This document shows positions 26,276 through 33,749 of a stretch of DNA of 44,105 nt, piece by piece. Origin of the DNA: Candidatus Hydrogenedens sp. GTDB lineage: Bacteria; Hydrogenedentota; Hydrogenedentia; Hydrogenedentales; Hydrogenedentaceae. The notes beneath the pieces were generated by a model, which was given only the letters and a program-made list of their open reading frames with translations, made no database searches and had not been told where the DNA came from. Numbering within the stretch: the stretch's first letter is position 1; the number at the start of each line of letters is the position of its first letter. The stretch lies in the NCBI GenBank assembly GCA_035361075.1, contig DAOSBX010000025.1, positions 6,120 to 50,224 on the forward strand. The letters run 5' to 3'. Made by a program: the position numbers and the translations under genes.

Positions 26276-26353
26276 AATAAAACGTCTCTTCATTAAAAAT
26301 CAGTAACATTTAACACTCAACAATAGTGCGAATAATGCTATTGAAAAAGAGAC
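26276..26353 (-). terminator. Nested hairpin, probable terminator of the membrane protein gene
   Basis: Read on the minus strand, GTCTCTT (26347-26353) directly at the stop codon can pair with AAGAGAC (26284-26290), and an inner stem CAATAG (26338-26343) with CTATTG (26321-26326) lies within. The outer stem is followed by GTTTTATTTT. The long loop is unusual for a terminator, so a 3' RNA structure or small RNA is another possibility. Confidence 0.45.
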
Positions 26354-26856
26354 TATGGCATGATATCGTCCATATACTTCGCTTTCTTCTCTTCAAATTC
26401 CTTTCGAATAAGCGTTCTATGTTCCTCTCGTATCTTTGCTCTTTTTGACTTAACGGGTCCTAATTTTGGAGGTCTATATTTAAAGACGAGGAGCAAAATA
26501 AGAATAACAAAAACGATTTCCACATACGCAATCCACGGAGGAATATACGAATTTTTATTCCAAAAATCAATTAACGGCGTGCCCCAGTCAGGTACTTCTG
26601 GCGGTTTACCTTCTTCACGGAGCATTTTCATGTCTGTATTAACCTTGAACCAGACAACTAACGCAACAAAATAATGAACGATGATATGCATAATAACAAG
26701 ATAGATACAACTCTCAATACCGTAGAAAATAAAAGGTAAAGACCATTTACGTGTTAAAAAGATAATTGGCACCATAAAAACCGCTATGATAGCATAGGTC
26801 TGCCAATGCTCAAGTAAATGGGTGTAAATGATGTCATACAGTTCAGCAAATGTCAT
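26353..26856 (-). CDS. Small integral membrane protein, unknown
   Basis: A 167-residue protein I do not recognise. It has three hydrophobic segments (about 20-35, 42-70 and 108-125), a short acidic-proline region between the second and third (KPPEVPDWGTPLIDFW), and a very basic, charged cytoplasmic tail (about 127-167, many Lys/Arg/Glu). By the positive-inside rule the tail is cytoplasmic. No clear ribosome site precedes the ATG. It is upstream of the Smg-like gene on the same strand but separated by a terminator-like hairpin, so it is probably its own unit. Confidence 0.7.
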   Translation of the reverse strand: MTFAELYDIIYTHLLEHWQTYAIIAVFMVPIIFLTRKWSLPFIFYGIESCIYLVIMHIIVHYFVALVVWFKVNTDMKMLREEGKPPEVPDWGTPLIDFWNKNSYIPPWIAYVEIVFVILILLLVFKYRPPKLGPVKSKRAKIREEHRTLIRKEFEEKKAKYMDDIMP

Positions 26857-26942
26857 ATAACAAGCCCTATCTTTGTTAGGAAACTAAAAAACCACTGTTT
26901 ATATAAAGATATTATAATACAATTCGTATCATTTTTATCCAT

Positions 26943-26980
26943 TAAAAACGGAAGCCATGTTCTTTTCGAAACATGGCTTC
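26943..26980 (-). terminator. Rho-independent terminator of the hsp20 operon
   Basis: An eleven-base-pair perfect stem (GAAGCCATGTT 26951-26961 with AACATGGCTTC 26970-26980) with an eight-base loop is followed on the minus strand by CGTTTTT. It lies 36 bases after the last Hsp20 stop codon. Confidence 0.9.
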
Positions 26981-27016
26981 GTTGCGGTAACTATATCGTT
27001 GGGAAGTCTGTGGTGA

Positions 27017-27508
27017 TTATTCAACATTAATACGCACACGATGCGCCTTAGCGGATTCGCTTTTCGGCAATCGTATATTTAATACGCCATTTTTATATTT
27101 TGCCTCGGCTTTTTCCGCAACGACTTCACAAGGCAAAGGAATGACACGAGAGAAGGAACCATATTGACATTCTGCATAGTAGTATGAACGGTCCTTCTTT
27201 TCCTGCTGGAATTTCTTTTCACCCCGCAGGATAAGCCTTTGCCCCTGAAGCTCAACCTCAAAATCCTTTTCGGATAAGCCTGGCATTTCTGCATTTATGA
27301 TGACCTCATCATCACTTTCTTCGACATCTACCGCAGGAAATGTTGCGGTATTGAACACGTCGAAGAAGAAAGGTTCATGCGTGAGCCAATTTCCCGAATC
27401 CTTTCGGGAGGTTAACAAACGGTCAAACCAATTGTTGACGGTTTGCCGTAAATCGTTTAATCTTTCTTTAATTTGAACTGGAACCAACGTGTTACGCATA
27501 AACCTCAC
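27017..27508 (-). CDS. Small heat-shock protein Hsp20, third gene of operon
   Basis: A 163-residue alpha-crystallin-type chaperone that binds unfolding proteins without ATP. The crystallin domain spans about 55-150 (AEMPGLSEKDFEVELQG, RVIPLPCEV, GVLNIRLPK) and a C-terminal VRI can serve as the I-x-I oligomer motif. Its N-terminal 50 residues differ from the two upstream paralogues. A perfect AAGGAGGTGA ribosome site precedes the ATG. It is the last gene before a terminator. Confidence 0.95.
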   Translation of the reverse strand: MRFMRNTLVPVQIKERLNDLRQTVNNWFDRLLTSRKDSGNWLTHEPFFFDVFNTATFPAVDVEESDDEVIINAEMPGLSEKDFEVELQGQRLILRGEKKFQQEKKDRSYYYAECQYGSFSRVIPLPCEVVAEKAEAKYKNGVLNIRLPKSESAKAHRVRINVE

Positions 27509-27525
27509 CTCCTTTTATTTTTTAT

Positions 27526-27555
27526 ATGGGCAGATTCACTACTGAACCTGCCCAT
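27526..27555 (-). promoter_or_regulatory. Intercistronic hairpin between hsp20 genes
   Basis: ATGGGCAG (27526-27533) pairs with CTGCCCAT (27548-27555), eight perfect pairs with a 14-base loop, between the second stop and the third ribosome site. On the minus strand it is followed by A-rich sequence, not T, so it is more likely an RNA stability or partial attenuation element than a terminator. Confidence 0.55.
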
Positions 27556-27562
27556 TTATTCC

Positions 27563-27961
27563 TTAACTGACAGTAACAGGAATTTGTTTTGGTTTGGCTT
27601 CTTCTTTCTTAGGTAAGTGGATAATCAATACACCATTCTTCAGTTCCGCCTTGATTTTCTCCTGATCCGTCTTATCACTTAACTGGAATTGACGGAAATA
27701 GGGATATAATTCAAACTCCCGATAGGTTGGGTCTACATTCAAATTGCTTTTTGCAACAGCCTTGATAGTCAGGATGTCATTCTCCACCTGAATCTGGACA
27801 TCTTCTTTCTGAACACCAGGTAAGTCCGCAATGACTGTTAAACCTTCTGATGTCTCAAAGATGTCCACAGGCGGTCGTAGTGTCTTTGAACTGTCCCGTG
27901 TATCAGGAACATGTTTAGATTGGGTCTTGACAGGAATTGTTGTTTCTTTCATAGCCAACAC
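27563..27961 (-). CDS. Small heat-shock protein Hsp20, second gene of operon
   Basis: A 132-residue small heat-shock protein, short at the N-terminus. The crystallin domain covers about 30-125 (VIADLPGVQKEDVQIQVEND, FQLSDKTDQEKIKAEL, GVLIIHLPK) and is followed by QIPVTV, giving the I-x-V motif for oligomer contacts. AGGAGGTG lies before the ATG. It is 20 bases after the first gene. The C-terminus is more like the first paralogue than the third, suggesting a local duplication. Confidence 0.95.
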   Translation of the reverse strand: MLAMKETTIPVKTQSKHVPDTRDSSKTLRPPVDIFETSEGLTVIADLPGVQKEDVQIQVENDILTIKAVAKSNLNVDPTYREFELYPYFRQFQLSDKTDQEKIKAELKNGVLIIHLPKKEEAKPKQIPVTVS

Positions 27962-27981
27962 CTCCTTTTTTATTTAGTATA

Positions 27982-28455
27982 TTAACTTACAGATATTGCA
28001 ATTTGTTTGGGTTTAGCCGATTCGGCTTTAGGGAGCGTTAGCATCAAAATACCATTCTTATACTCCGCCTTGACTTTATCCGAATCTACATCGACAGGAA
28101 GTGAAATTGTGCGGATAAATTTACCAGCACCACGCTCATTGCGATGGAAAGCCTCCGGTTTTACATCCTTCACCGCAGGTTTCTCTCCTGCAATGCGGAC
28201 AGTGTTATTAAGAACGGAGACTTCCAATGTCTCAGGGTTAATCCCTGGAGCCAATGCCTCCACGTAGACATTATCTTTATCCTCTGCAATATTGACAAGA
28301 GGATAAGTACGTGCCGAAATACCTGGCAAGAACGAGAAGCGGAACGAAGGGATGTCCCAGACATCCTCATTGAAAATGCGGAACAAATCATCCATCTCAC
28401 GTTTGATTTGTTCTAATTCTTGAATTGGATCCCACCATCTTCTCATAGCTAACAC
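27982..28455 (-). CDS. Small heat-shock protein Hsp20, first gene of operon
   Basis: A 157-residue small heat-shock protein. The N-terminus MRRWWDPIQELEQIKREMDD is the typical amphipathic start of bacterial class A Hsp20; the initial reading includes MLA before it. The crystallin domain (about 48-145) has EALAPGINPETLEVSV, RTISLPVDV and GILMLTLPK, and the tail has QIAISV (I-x-I). AAGGAGGTG precedes the ATG. It is the promoter-proximal gene of three. Confidence 0.95.
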   Translation of the reverse strand: MLAMRRWWDPIQELEQIKREMDDLFRIFNEDVWDIPSFRFSFLPGISARTYPLVNIAEDKDNVYVEALAPGINPETLEVSVLNNTVRIAGEKPAVKDVKPEAFHRNERGAGKFIRTISLPVDVDSDKVKAEYKNGILMLTLPKAESAKPKQIAISVS

Positions 28456-28500
28456 CTCCTTTTATTAAGGTTTAGGTTGTTTCTACATTTTTCAAATTTC

Positions 28501-28528
28501 ATTCTACATTTAGCAAACACCATGCCAA
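28501..28528 (-). promoter_or_regulatory. Candidate promoter of the hsp20 operon
   Basis: On the minus strand TTGGCA, a 16-base spacer and TAGAAT form a near-consensus sigma70 promoter about 45 bases before the first hsp20 ATG. I see neither a CIRCE repeat nor a sigma32-type element. The rest of the 327-base gap (28456-28782), up to the divergent DUF486 gene, shows nothing further that I can name. Confidence 0.6.
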
Positions 28529-28782
28529 ACTGAAATGAATAAAAAGTGTCTGAAAACACAGGATTTTATATAGGCTGTTCCTTAGTGAAAGATATACCTG
28601 TTTCATTTCCATACTTAAAAATAAAACACCCGTTTCACATTGACACATAAGCCAATATTCGAACTGTCCAACTTGTCCAACTCCCAACTATAACCCTTTA
28701 AAATCCATTCCAAACTATGTTATAATACTAACAATCCCTCCATAATCTATCCCAAATAAATATAAATTAGGTAGTTTTATAT

Positions 28783-29136
28783 ATGTGGTATCGATTTGCT
28801 CCGATAATCTTATTGATATTATCGAATCTGTTCATGACTTATGCGTGGTATGGTCATTTGAAGGATATGAAGAGTAAGCCTATATTTATGGCAATTGTAT
28901 TTAGTTGGTGTGTAGCGTTTTTTGAATATTGCCTTCAAGTGCCTGCTAACCGTATTGGGTTTCAGTTTTTAAGTTTAAGTCAGTTAAAGGTACTTCAAGA
29001 AGTTATTACGATGGTAGTATTTGCTATTTTCTCGGTTGTATATATGAAAGAGCAAATTCGTATGGATTTTGTATGGGCTTCCATGTGCCTTGTGGGTGCT
29101 GTATATTTTATGTTTCGGGGTATGTTTGCTAATTAG
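28783..29136 (+). CDS. DMT-superfamily protein, DUF486
   Basis: A 117-residue membrane protein with four helices, matching the DUF486 family of small drug/metabolite-type proteins: FMTYAWYGHL, FSWCVAFFEYCLQVPANRIG and SLSQLKVLQEVIT are hallmark segments. The substrate is unknown. The ATG is at 28783 with only a weak AGGTAG before it. Its last four bases overlap the end of the convergent HAD gene. Confidence 0.9.
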   Translation: MWYRFAPIILLILSNLFMTYAWYGHLKDMKSKPIFMAIVFSWCVAFFEYCLQVPANRIGFQFLSLSQLKVLQEVITMVVFAIFSVVYMKEQIRMDFVWASMCLVGAVYFMFRGMFAN

Positions 29137-29903
29137 ACAGTTGTCCACACGGACATGAATGGGGGTTGTTGTAGAATATCCAGTACGCCTAAAATGTCGG
29201 GATAAGGAGAGATGTAATCAGCGTATTCTTTTATCTCTTTATGTGCATTGGCAGGGCATGCGAAAAAGGCTACCTGTTCGCGAATAGCAATATCACCTGA
29301 GGTATCTCCGATACCTACTGCTTCGTTACGATTGGACTCCAATTCATTCAATATAACCTTTATGGCTTCACCTTTATTGACACCAGCAAGTGATATATTC
29401 AAATAGTAATGGCTCGGTTGGATAACTAATTCAGGTCCACCCTGTTGTTTGACAAAATTATGGATGGTATCTATCATTTCATTAAATAATTCTGGTTTCT
29501 GGCTGAACAGTGAGAGTTGAGCTTCTTTCCCAAATTGATAAATTACTTCAGGTTGCTTAGGTAACAGTTCTTTTTCAATAAATAATCGTAGGTTGCGTAA
29601 TCCTTGAATTTTTTCTGATGTTACACCAGGACCGAATCGTGACATATTGTCTTTTAATGTATAAATAACTGCGCCGTTTTCACATACAAGTGGAGCACGC
29701 AAATCAAAAATCTTTGCCCAGACTTCTACATAAGGTTGAGGTCTACCTGTGCATAAAATTAATGGCACAGGATAAGGACTGTTTCTTCTTCTTTTATGAA
29801 AAAACTCTGCCAATTGTTTAAAGGTATCCCAGTTCCATGCCTCTGAAGTTTCCGGAGAAAGGCATCCATCAATATCACTTACTATCCAGCGATAACTCAC
29901 CAA
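29133..29903 (-). CDS. HAD-superfamily phosphatase (Cof/MPGP type)
   Basis: A 256-residue HAD hydrolase of the class with a C2 cap. Motif I is SDIDGCL (nucleophile Asp10, Asp12), motif II LCTGRP, the Lys of motif III in NKGEAIK and motif IV GIGDTSGD. The family includes sucrose- and mannosyl-phosphoglycerate phosphatases and general sugar phosphatases; the IDGCLSPE variant is unusual. It ends convergently with the DUF486 gene. Substrate not assignable. Confidence 0.88.
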   Translation of the reverse strand: MVSYRWIVSDIDGCLSPETSEAWNWDTFKQLAEFFHKRRRNSPYPVPLILCTGRPQPYVEVWAKIFDLRAPLVCENGAVIYTLKDNMSRFGPGVTSEKIQGLRNLRLFIEKELLPKQPEVIYQFGKEAQLSLFSQKPELFNEMIDTIHNFVKQQGGPELVIQPSHYYLNISLAGVNKGEAIKVILNELESNRNEAVGIGDTSGDIAIREQVAFFACPANAHKEIKEYADYISPYPDILGVLDILQQPPFMSVWTTV

Positions 29904-29973
29904 AATACTCCTTGTTCATTTATTCATTATGATAAAAATGTGTAGAGACTATAAAGCGATTGTTGTTGTGGAA

Positions 29974-30411
29974 TTAATTTTCTTGTCTGAATTTATTGGA
30001 TATACTAACAATTACCATGAATAGAATACTAATGATAAAATAAAATAGAACGGAAGGTAAACATAGCATTTCAAAATCGCTGTCATTGGCCCTGTCAAAG
30101 AACTGTGCAGACATGTAAGTATCCATTAAAATTGAATTAAGGACTACAAACAAAACACTGATTATATAAGAGATGATAAGGACAAAAACTTTCCCCCACA
30201 GTCTAAGGCATTTCCAGAAATTCGTTTTAGCATTTATAAATCCTAATATAAGCATAAATATGCCAATGATAACAGAGGCACCGAAATATCTAATATAAGA
30301 GGAAAAATAGGCAGGTATGGGATATATCAATAAGTGTATTACAAATAAGGCAATAAACCATCCCCACATTAACATAAAGTAAAAACTGGGATTCCGAACG
30401 TATTTTATCAT
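29974..30411 (-). CDS. Small membrane protein, unknown
   Basis: A 145-residue protein with four hydrophobic segments (about 10-30, 42-60, 72-92 and 117-138) and short loops. I do not recognise the family. No ribosome site is visible before the ATG, which follows an AT-rich stretch 70 bases after the glycine-repeat gene. It may form a pair with that gene. Coding status is likely but not certain. Confidence 0.6.
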   Translation of the reverse strand: MIKYVRNPSFYFMLMWGWFIALFVIHLLIYPIPAYFSSYIRYFGASVIIGIFMLILGFINAKTNFWKCLRLWGKVFVLIISYIISVLFVVLNSILMDTYMSAQFFDRANDSDFEMLCLPSVLFYFIISILFMVIVSISNKFRQEN

Positions 30412-30481
30412 TATTTAATACACAATTTTTATCACAAGAGAATTCATTATTGGATTAAAGAATCTTTCAGGAACTCTCTTT

Positions 30482-30931
30482 TTATAGTGTTGGTAAGAAC
30501 GGGAACCACTGTTTAAAGAACGCGATGGCTTCCGGGGCTCGTTTTGTTGCGGAGACGACATATTTCCCAAATGCTCCACCGCCAAAGGCATAATATCCAA
30601 ATGCTCCACCACCTATGGCTATAACGCCTACCACTGCTCCACCTATAGCAATTGCACCGACAGCAACACCTCCGATTGCTATTACACCCAGCGATAGGCC
30701 ACCTATCGAGACGATGCCGATAGATAGACCGCCAAATGTAATAATGCCAACAGCCATACCACCGATAGCAATCCAGCCTCTGGCAATATCACCAATGGCA
30801 ATAATCCCGTTAGCAACCCCTCGCATTTCGTTCTTTTCAACATCAGGACCGATGGCAATATCAATAAGTGGAAGCCCAAAAACAGTTATAGTTGACTGTT
30901 TGCGTATACCTTGATACATTTTCTTTTGCAT
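30482..30931 (-). CDS. Glycine-rich IAIGG-repeat protein
   Basis: A 149-residue protein. Residues about 42-125 form a run of six- to eight-residue units of the pattern I-A-I-G-G-V/M/L-A/S-V/L-G, ending in FGGGAFG units. Before it is a short segment with VFGLPLIDIAIG, after it a 20-residue tail with aromatic residues. There is no signal peptide. The repeat is hydrophobic on alternate positions with Gly turns, which would suit a beta-solenoid or a membrane-inserted hairpin; proteins with such repeats occur in several phyla without known function. AAAGGAC precedes the ATG. Confidence 0.7.
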   Translation of the reverse strand: MQKKMYQGIRKQSTITVFGLPLIDIAIGPDVEKNEMRGVANGIIAIGDIARGWIAIGGMAVGIITFGGLSIGIVSIGGLSLGVIAIGGVAVGAIAIGGAVVGVIAIGGGAFGYYAFGGGAFGKYVVSATKRAPEAIAFFKQWFPFLPTL

Positions 30932-31046
30932 CTTTTGTCCTTTATTTATAATACAGTAATTATAACAATCGAGTATCGGGTTATCAACAAAATTTTAGAA
31001 TTGTGTGTAAATTAAATTTAATCAAATTATCCGAAATAATTTTTAT

Positions 31047-32564
31047 TTACTCCTGTTGACAGAAAAGGTATGAAACCCAGGAGCATAAATCGTCAATTGT
31101 CCCTGGTGTATACAATGATGTTATAAAAGGAACAGATTCAATAGGGACATCAATGCCATAAGTATCCATTACCAGGGATTGGAAGGCATAGGTCTGAACC
31201 ACCATTGTAGATAATGCATCTTTTACACCCTGAACTTGAGGTTCCTGGTCGGAACGGAAAGTGAGCATAGGAGTTATGGTATAACCGCAGAGTTTCTCCG
31301 GGGTTTCTTCTACCTGCCAGTTGCTCATCAATGATACCCAATAGAACCATATCTCCCAGTATTCTTCTTCGCTCACTTCTCCGCAGGTTGTTTCGCTTGT
31401 TAATTTTGCAGTCCATTCTCCAATAGGAATAGGTACATCCTGAATAGACAGGTCTATGATACAGATGTTACCTTCAACATTCACAGCAACTGCATGATGA
31501 TAGGGCCAATAAAAATGCATAGGTTCGTCTGGAAAAGTAATTTCACTCGTTGAGACTAAGTTCTGGAATACAATTAAGGGACCTGTAATATTCATTGAAG
31601 CAACATCAACATAAGGTTGAGCAATTACTTGCTGAATTTTTGTTTCGGTCAATTCGTTGGGGTCGAGTATCAGTTCCGTTTCGGGGATAGGGTCAGGGGT
31701 TGAGGCGATTAAATACTGTAATAGAAGGCTTCGATCCTGACAGGCTTGGTTTATCATAGACCATGCTATCGGGACGAGGTCTCCCTCTTCAGAACGAATT
31801 TTTGCCTTCCGAACATAAACACTGATTTGTTCCGCTCGTTCTTTCGAGATTGGTTTTAGATTATACGGGTTAGGAATAGGCTCTTTTCCCTGAGATATAA
31901 CAAGTTCTACTGGACTATGTACGACCACCAACTTCCCTGCCTCTGGCTTCTGGGAGATAACCTTCCCTTCCTCAATAGTATCGCTATACTGGCGAGTAAT
32001 CGTTCCAACCTTTAGTCTCGCCGTAGTAATTAAAGTCACAGCATCGTTTTCTGATAACCCCATAACATTTGGCACCTCTACCATCTCAGGACCTTTCGAT
32101 ACAACCAGATTCACCTTGTCTCCTGGTAGCAATTTCTTGCCGACTGATGGGTCCTGAGAAATAATATAACCAGATGGATAGATATCGGAGAACATCTCAG
32201 AGATTGTGCCGATACTTAGAGACACCTCTTTAATTATTTCTATACCTTCTTCTAACCTAATACCTATAATATACGGAACTAAAACATACACAGACCCCTT
32301 CGATACCATCAAATTAACAGAACTCCCCTTCCGTACCTTTTCGCCAGGACCAGGAACCTGCTCAACAACATTTCCTACCTTTACATCTTCCGAATTAGTA
32401 TAGGAAATCGTACCAGGCTTTAAATGATATTCTTTTAACTTCTCTATAGCCATACTCAAAGAAATTTTTTCCACATCTGGCACTGTAACCCTAAAACAAC
32501 CCGTGCTTATTAAAGATAAGGTTAAAATAAAGAATGTTATTATCTTATGAATATTATTTGTCAT
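31047..32564 (-). CDS. PASTA-domain lipoprotein with protein-glutaminase-like C-terminal domain
   Basis: A 505-residue predicted lipoprotein: hydrophobic start and lipobox with Cys23 (ISTGC). Three PASTA domains follow (about 25-92, 93-160, 161-228; VPDV, VPYI, VPNV starts). PASTA domains bind peptidoglycan or muropeptides and are usually on Ser/Thr kinases or PBPs. Residues about 235-505 resemble bacterial protein-glutaminase/glutamine-deamidase domains: Cys275 in NQACQDRSLLLQYLIA, His356/357 in WPYHHAVAV and Asp371 in IIDLSI followed by VPIPIGEW. These would give a Cys-His-Asp triad. The distance Cys to His is longer than in the Chryseobacterium enzyme. Lipoprotein and PASTA calls are firm; deamidase is an inference from motif order. 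Confidence 0.8.
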   Translation of the reverse strand: MTNNIHKIITFFILTLSLISTGCFRVTVPDVEKISLSMAIEKLKEYHLKPGTISYTNSEDVKVGNVVEQVPGPGEKVRKGSSVNLMVSKGSVYVLVPYIIGIRLEEGIEIIKEVSLSIGTISEMFSDIYPSGYIISQDPSVGKKLLPGDKVNLVVSKGPEMVEVPNVMGLSENDAVTLITTARLKVGTITRQYSDTIEEGKVISQKPEAGKLVVVHSPVELVISQGKEPIPNPYNLKPISKERAEQISVYVRKAKIRSEEGDLVPIAWSMINQACQDRSLLLQYLIASTPDPIPETELILDPNELTETKIQQVIAQPYVDVASMNITGPLIVFQNLVSTSEITFPDEPMHFYWPYHHAVAVNVEGNICIIDLSIQDVPIPIGEWTAKLTSETTCGEVSEEEYWEIWFYWVSLMSNWQVEETPEKLCGYTITPMLTFRSDQEPQVQGVKDALSTMVVQTYAFQSLVMDTYGIDVPIESVPFITSLYTPGTIDDLCSWVSYLFCQQE

Positions 32565-32605
32565 TCTTGTTTCTTTTCAGAGTTTAACTTGTTTTATCTT
32601 ACCAC

Positions 32606-32644
32606 ATATTGTAATATTGACAATATGCAATATTAAAATATACA
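32606..32644 (+). promoter_or_regulatory. Promoter overlapped by four ATATTG half-sites
   Basis: Four copies of the hexamer lie within 28 bases: ATATTG at 32606-32611 and 32614-32619, and the inverted CAATAT at 32621-32626 and 32628-32633. The middle pair is a perfect dyad around one A. A perfect TTGACA -35 (32617-32622) is embedded in it, with a TATACA 16 bases further (32639-32644). It lies in the divergent region between the PASTA lipoprotein and the cysteine-rich gene, so a repressor could control either or both. Confidence 0.55.
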
Positions 32645-32722
32645 TATATGTTTCATTTTCGTTCCACTAAAATATAATAAATTTAGTAAAATAATAACGT
32701 ACAACAATAGGCTGAGAATTAA

Positions 32723-33514
32723 ATGAATTGTTCTGTTTGTAATCTTAATCCTGCAGTTGCTAAATGTTCCGTTTGTGGGCATGTCATCTGTAAGAATTGT
32801 GGGGCTTTATGTCCAACGTGTAAAAAACCTGTGTGTCGCTCCCATTTATTCTACATGCCTACAGGGCAGATTGTCTGCCGAAATTGTGCCCCATCAAAAC
32901 AATCACAACCCTCAGCAAAAATAAACGTTTCACCATCTCCCCCAAAACCAGAACCTAAGAAGCAAGAAGAAAACGTTTCTCTGAGTTTTGAGGATTTATC
33001 CGCTGAATTGGGTGACGTCTCCATAAAAGTAAAAGATAAAGTCGGACCTGAATCTACAGGAGAAAAAATGGGGGCTAAGGAGCCTATAATAAAGAACCCA
33101 CTGGATGATGAGCATGTCGAGAATCCATTCAATTTGTCCGCAGAAACACAAGAACCCGCAGGGACAACCCCTACCAGTGGTTACAAACATTTAAAGCGGA
33201 AGCCAAGTGATGACCCTAATGAGTTTCGTATCTTAACTGCAAGTTCACCAAAGCCGACACCTATGTGGGTTAGTGGTTTGATAAGTGCCATTCTCGCTTT
33301 TATCTTATCTCTACCATTAACCAAGAATACTGGGACAGCGTTCTTTCCTCCGCTCTTTTCATATTCGATAATCCTACTTGCAGGGGGCTCTATTGTCTGG
33401 AACGGTTATGGATTGCTTCTGTCAGAAGACAGCACATTTAATAAGAGGATGTGTATCCCAGGTATCATATTCGCCATTATTGCCATCATTATTGCAATTA
33501 TTGGACTAAAATAA
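32723..33514 (+). CDS. Cysteine-rich zinc-finger (B-box-like) membrane protein
   Basis: A 263-residue protein. Residues 3-55 hold eleven Cys and at least two His in CxxC pairs (Cys3/6, 15/18, 23/26, 30/33, Cys38-His41, Cys52/55), a compact treble of zinc sites resembling B-box or double zinc ribbon proteins. A Pro/Lys/Glu-rich linker (about 56-170) without structure follows, then three hydrophobic helices (about 178-200, 206-228, 242-262). The topology puts the zinc part in the cytoplasm. The role is unknown. A 35-residue membrane microprotein gene follows 12 bases later. Confidence 0.75.
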   Translation: MNCSVCNLNPAVAKCSVCGHVICKNCGALCPTCKKPVCRSHLFYMPTGQIVCRNCAPSKQSQPSAKINVSPSPPKPEPKKQEENVSLSFEDLSAELGDVSIKVKDKVGPESTGEKMGAKEPIIKNPLDDEHVENPFNLSAETQEPAGTTPTSGYKHLKRKPSDDPNEFRILTASSPKPTPMWVSGLISAILAFILSLPLTKNTGTAFFPPLFSYSIILLAGGSIVWNGYGLLLSEDSTFNKRMCIPGIIFAIIAIIIAIIGLK

Positions 33515-33526
33515 AAAGGGTCTTAT

Positions 33527-33634
33527 ATGATTGACATCGGTGAAATATTACAATTCATTATCCAAAACAAATGGACTATAGCGGTAGTTATTCCCGTAAT
33601 TCTTGTCATCATTATATTAAAATTCCGTGGTTAA
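33527..33634 (+). CDS. 35-residue single-pass membrane microprotein
   Basis: A short open frame starting MIDIGEILQFIIQNKW, followed by a hydrophobic helix of about 16 residues and the basic end KFRG. It begins 12 bases after the cysteine-rich membrane protein and AAAAAGGG lies seven bases before the ATG. Size, spacing and the classic small-membrane-protein layout support a real gene; there is no known family I can name. Confidence 0.55.
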   Translation: MIDIGEILQFIIQNKWTIAVVIPVILVIIILKFRG

Positions 33635-33731
33635 TATATTGTTAGTCCAACAAGAACCTTAAAAACAATTTTCAATTTCATTAAGAAGAGTTGGTTAATC
33701 ACTGATAAAATAGAAGTTTTTTATAAAAATT

Positions 33732-33748
33732 AATGGTAGGCAACCATT
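33732..33748 (+). promoter_or_regulatory. Hairpin just before the EIIA start codon
   Basis: AATGGT (33732-33737) pairs with ACCATT (33743-33748) around AGGCA, ending one base before the ATG. The only ribosome-site-like bases (AGG) lie in its loop. It may limit or tune translation of the EIIA gene and the coupled glycosyltransferase. Confidence 0.35.
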
Positions 33749-33749
33749 T

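Noticed and set aside
27526..27555. Terminator between hsp20 genes
   Set aside because: The stem is good but followed by A-rich, not T-rich, sequence on the transcribed strand, so listed as an RNA element.
28499..28687. 62-residue open frame upstream of the hsp20 operon
   Set aside because: No ribosome site, odd composition, and it overlaps the promoter of the hsp20 operon.
28456..28782. CIRCE element or sigma32 promoter before the hsp20 operon
   Set aside because: No TTAGCACTC inverted repeat and no CCCCAT-type -10 are present.
30979..30990. DnaA-box-like TTATCAACA
   Set aside because: A single copy with one mismatch in AT-rich DNA between two ordinary genes; no cluster.
31024..31042. AAATTAT/ATAATTT stem after the PASTA gene
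   Set aside because: A pure AT stem without a T-run on the transcribed strand; not convincing as a terminator.
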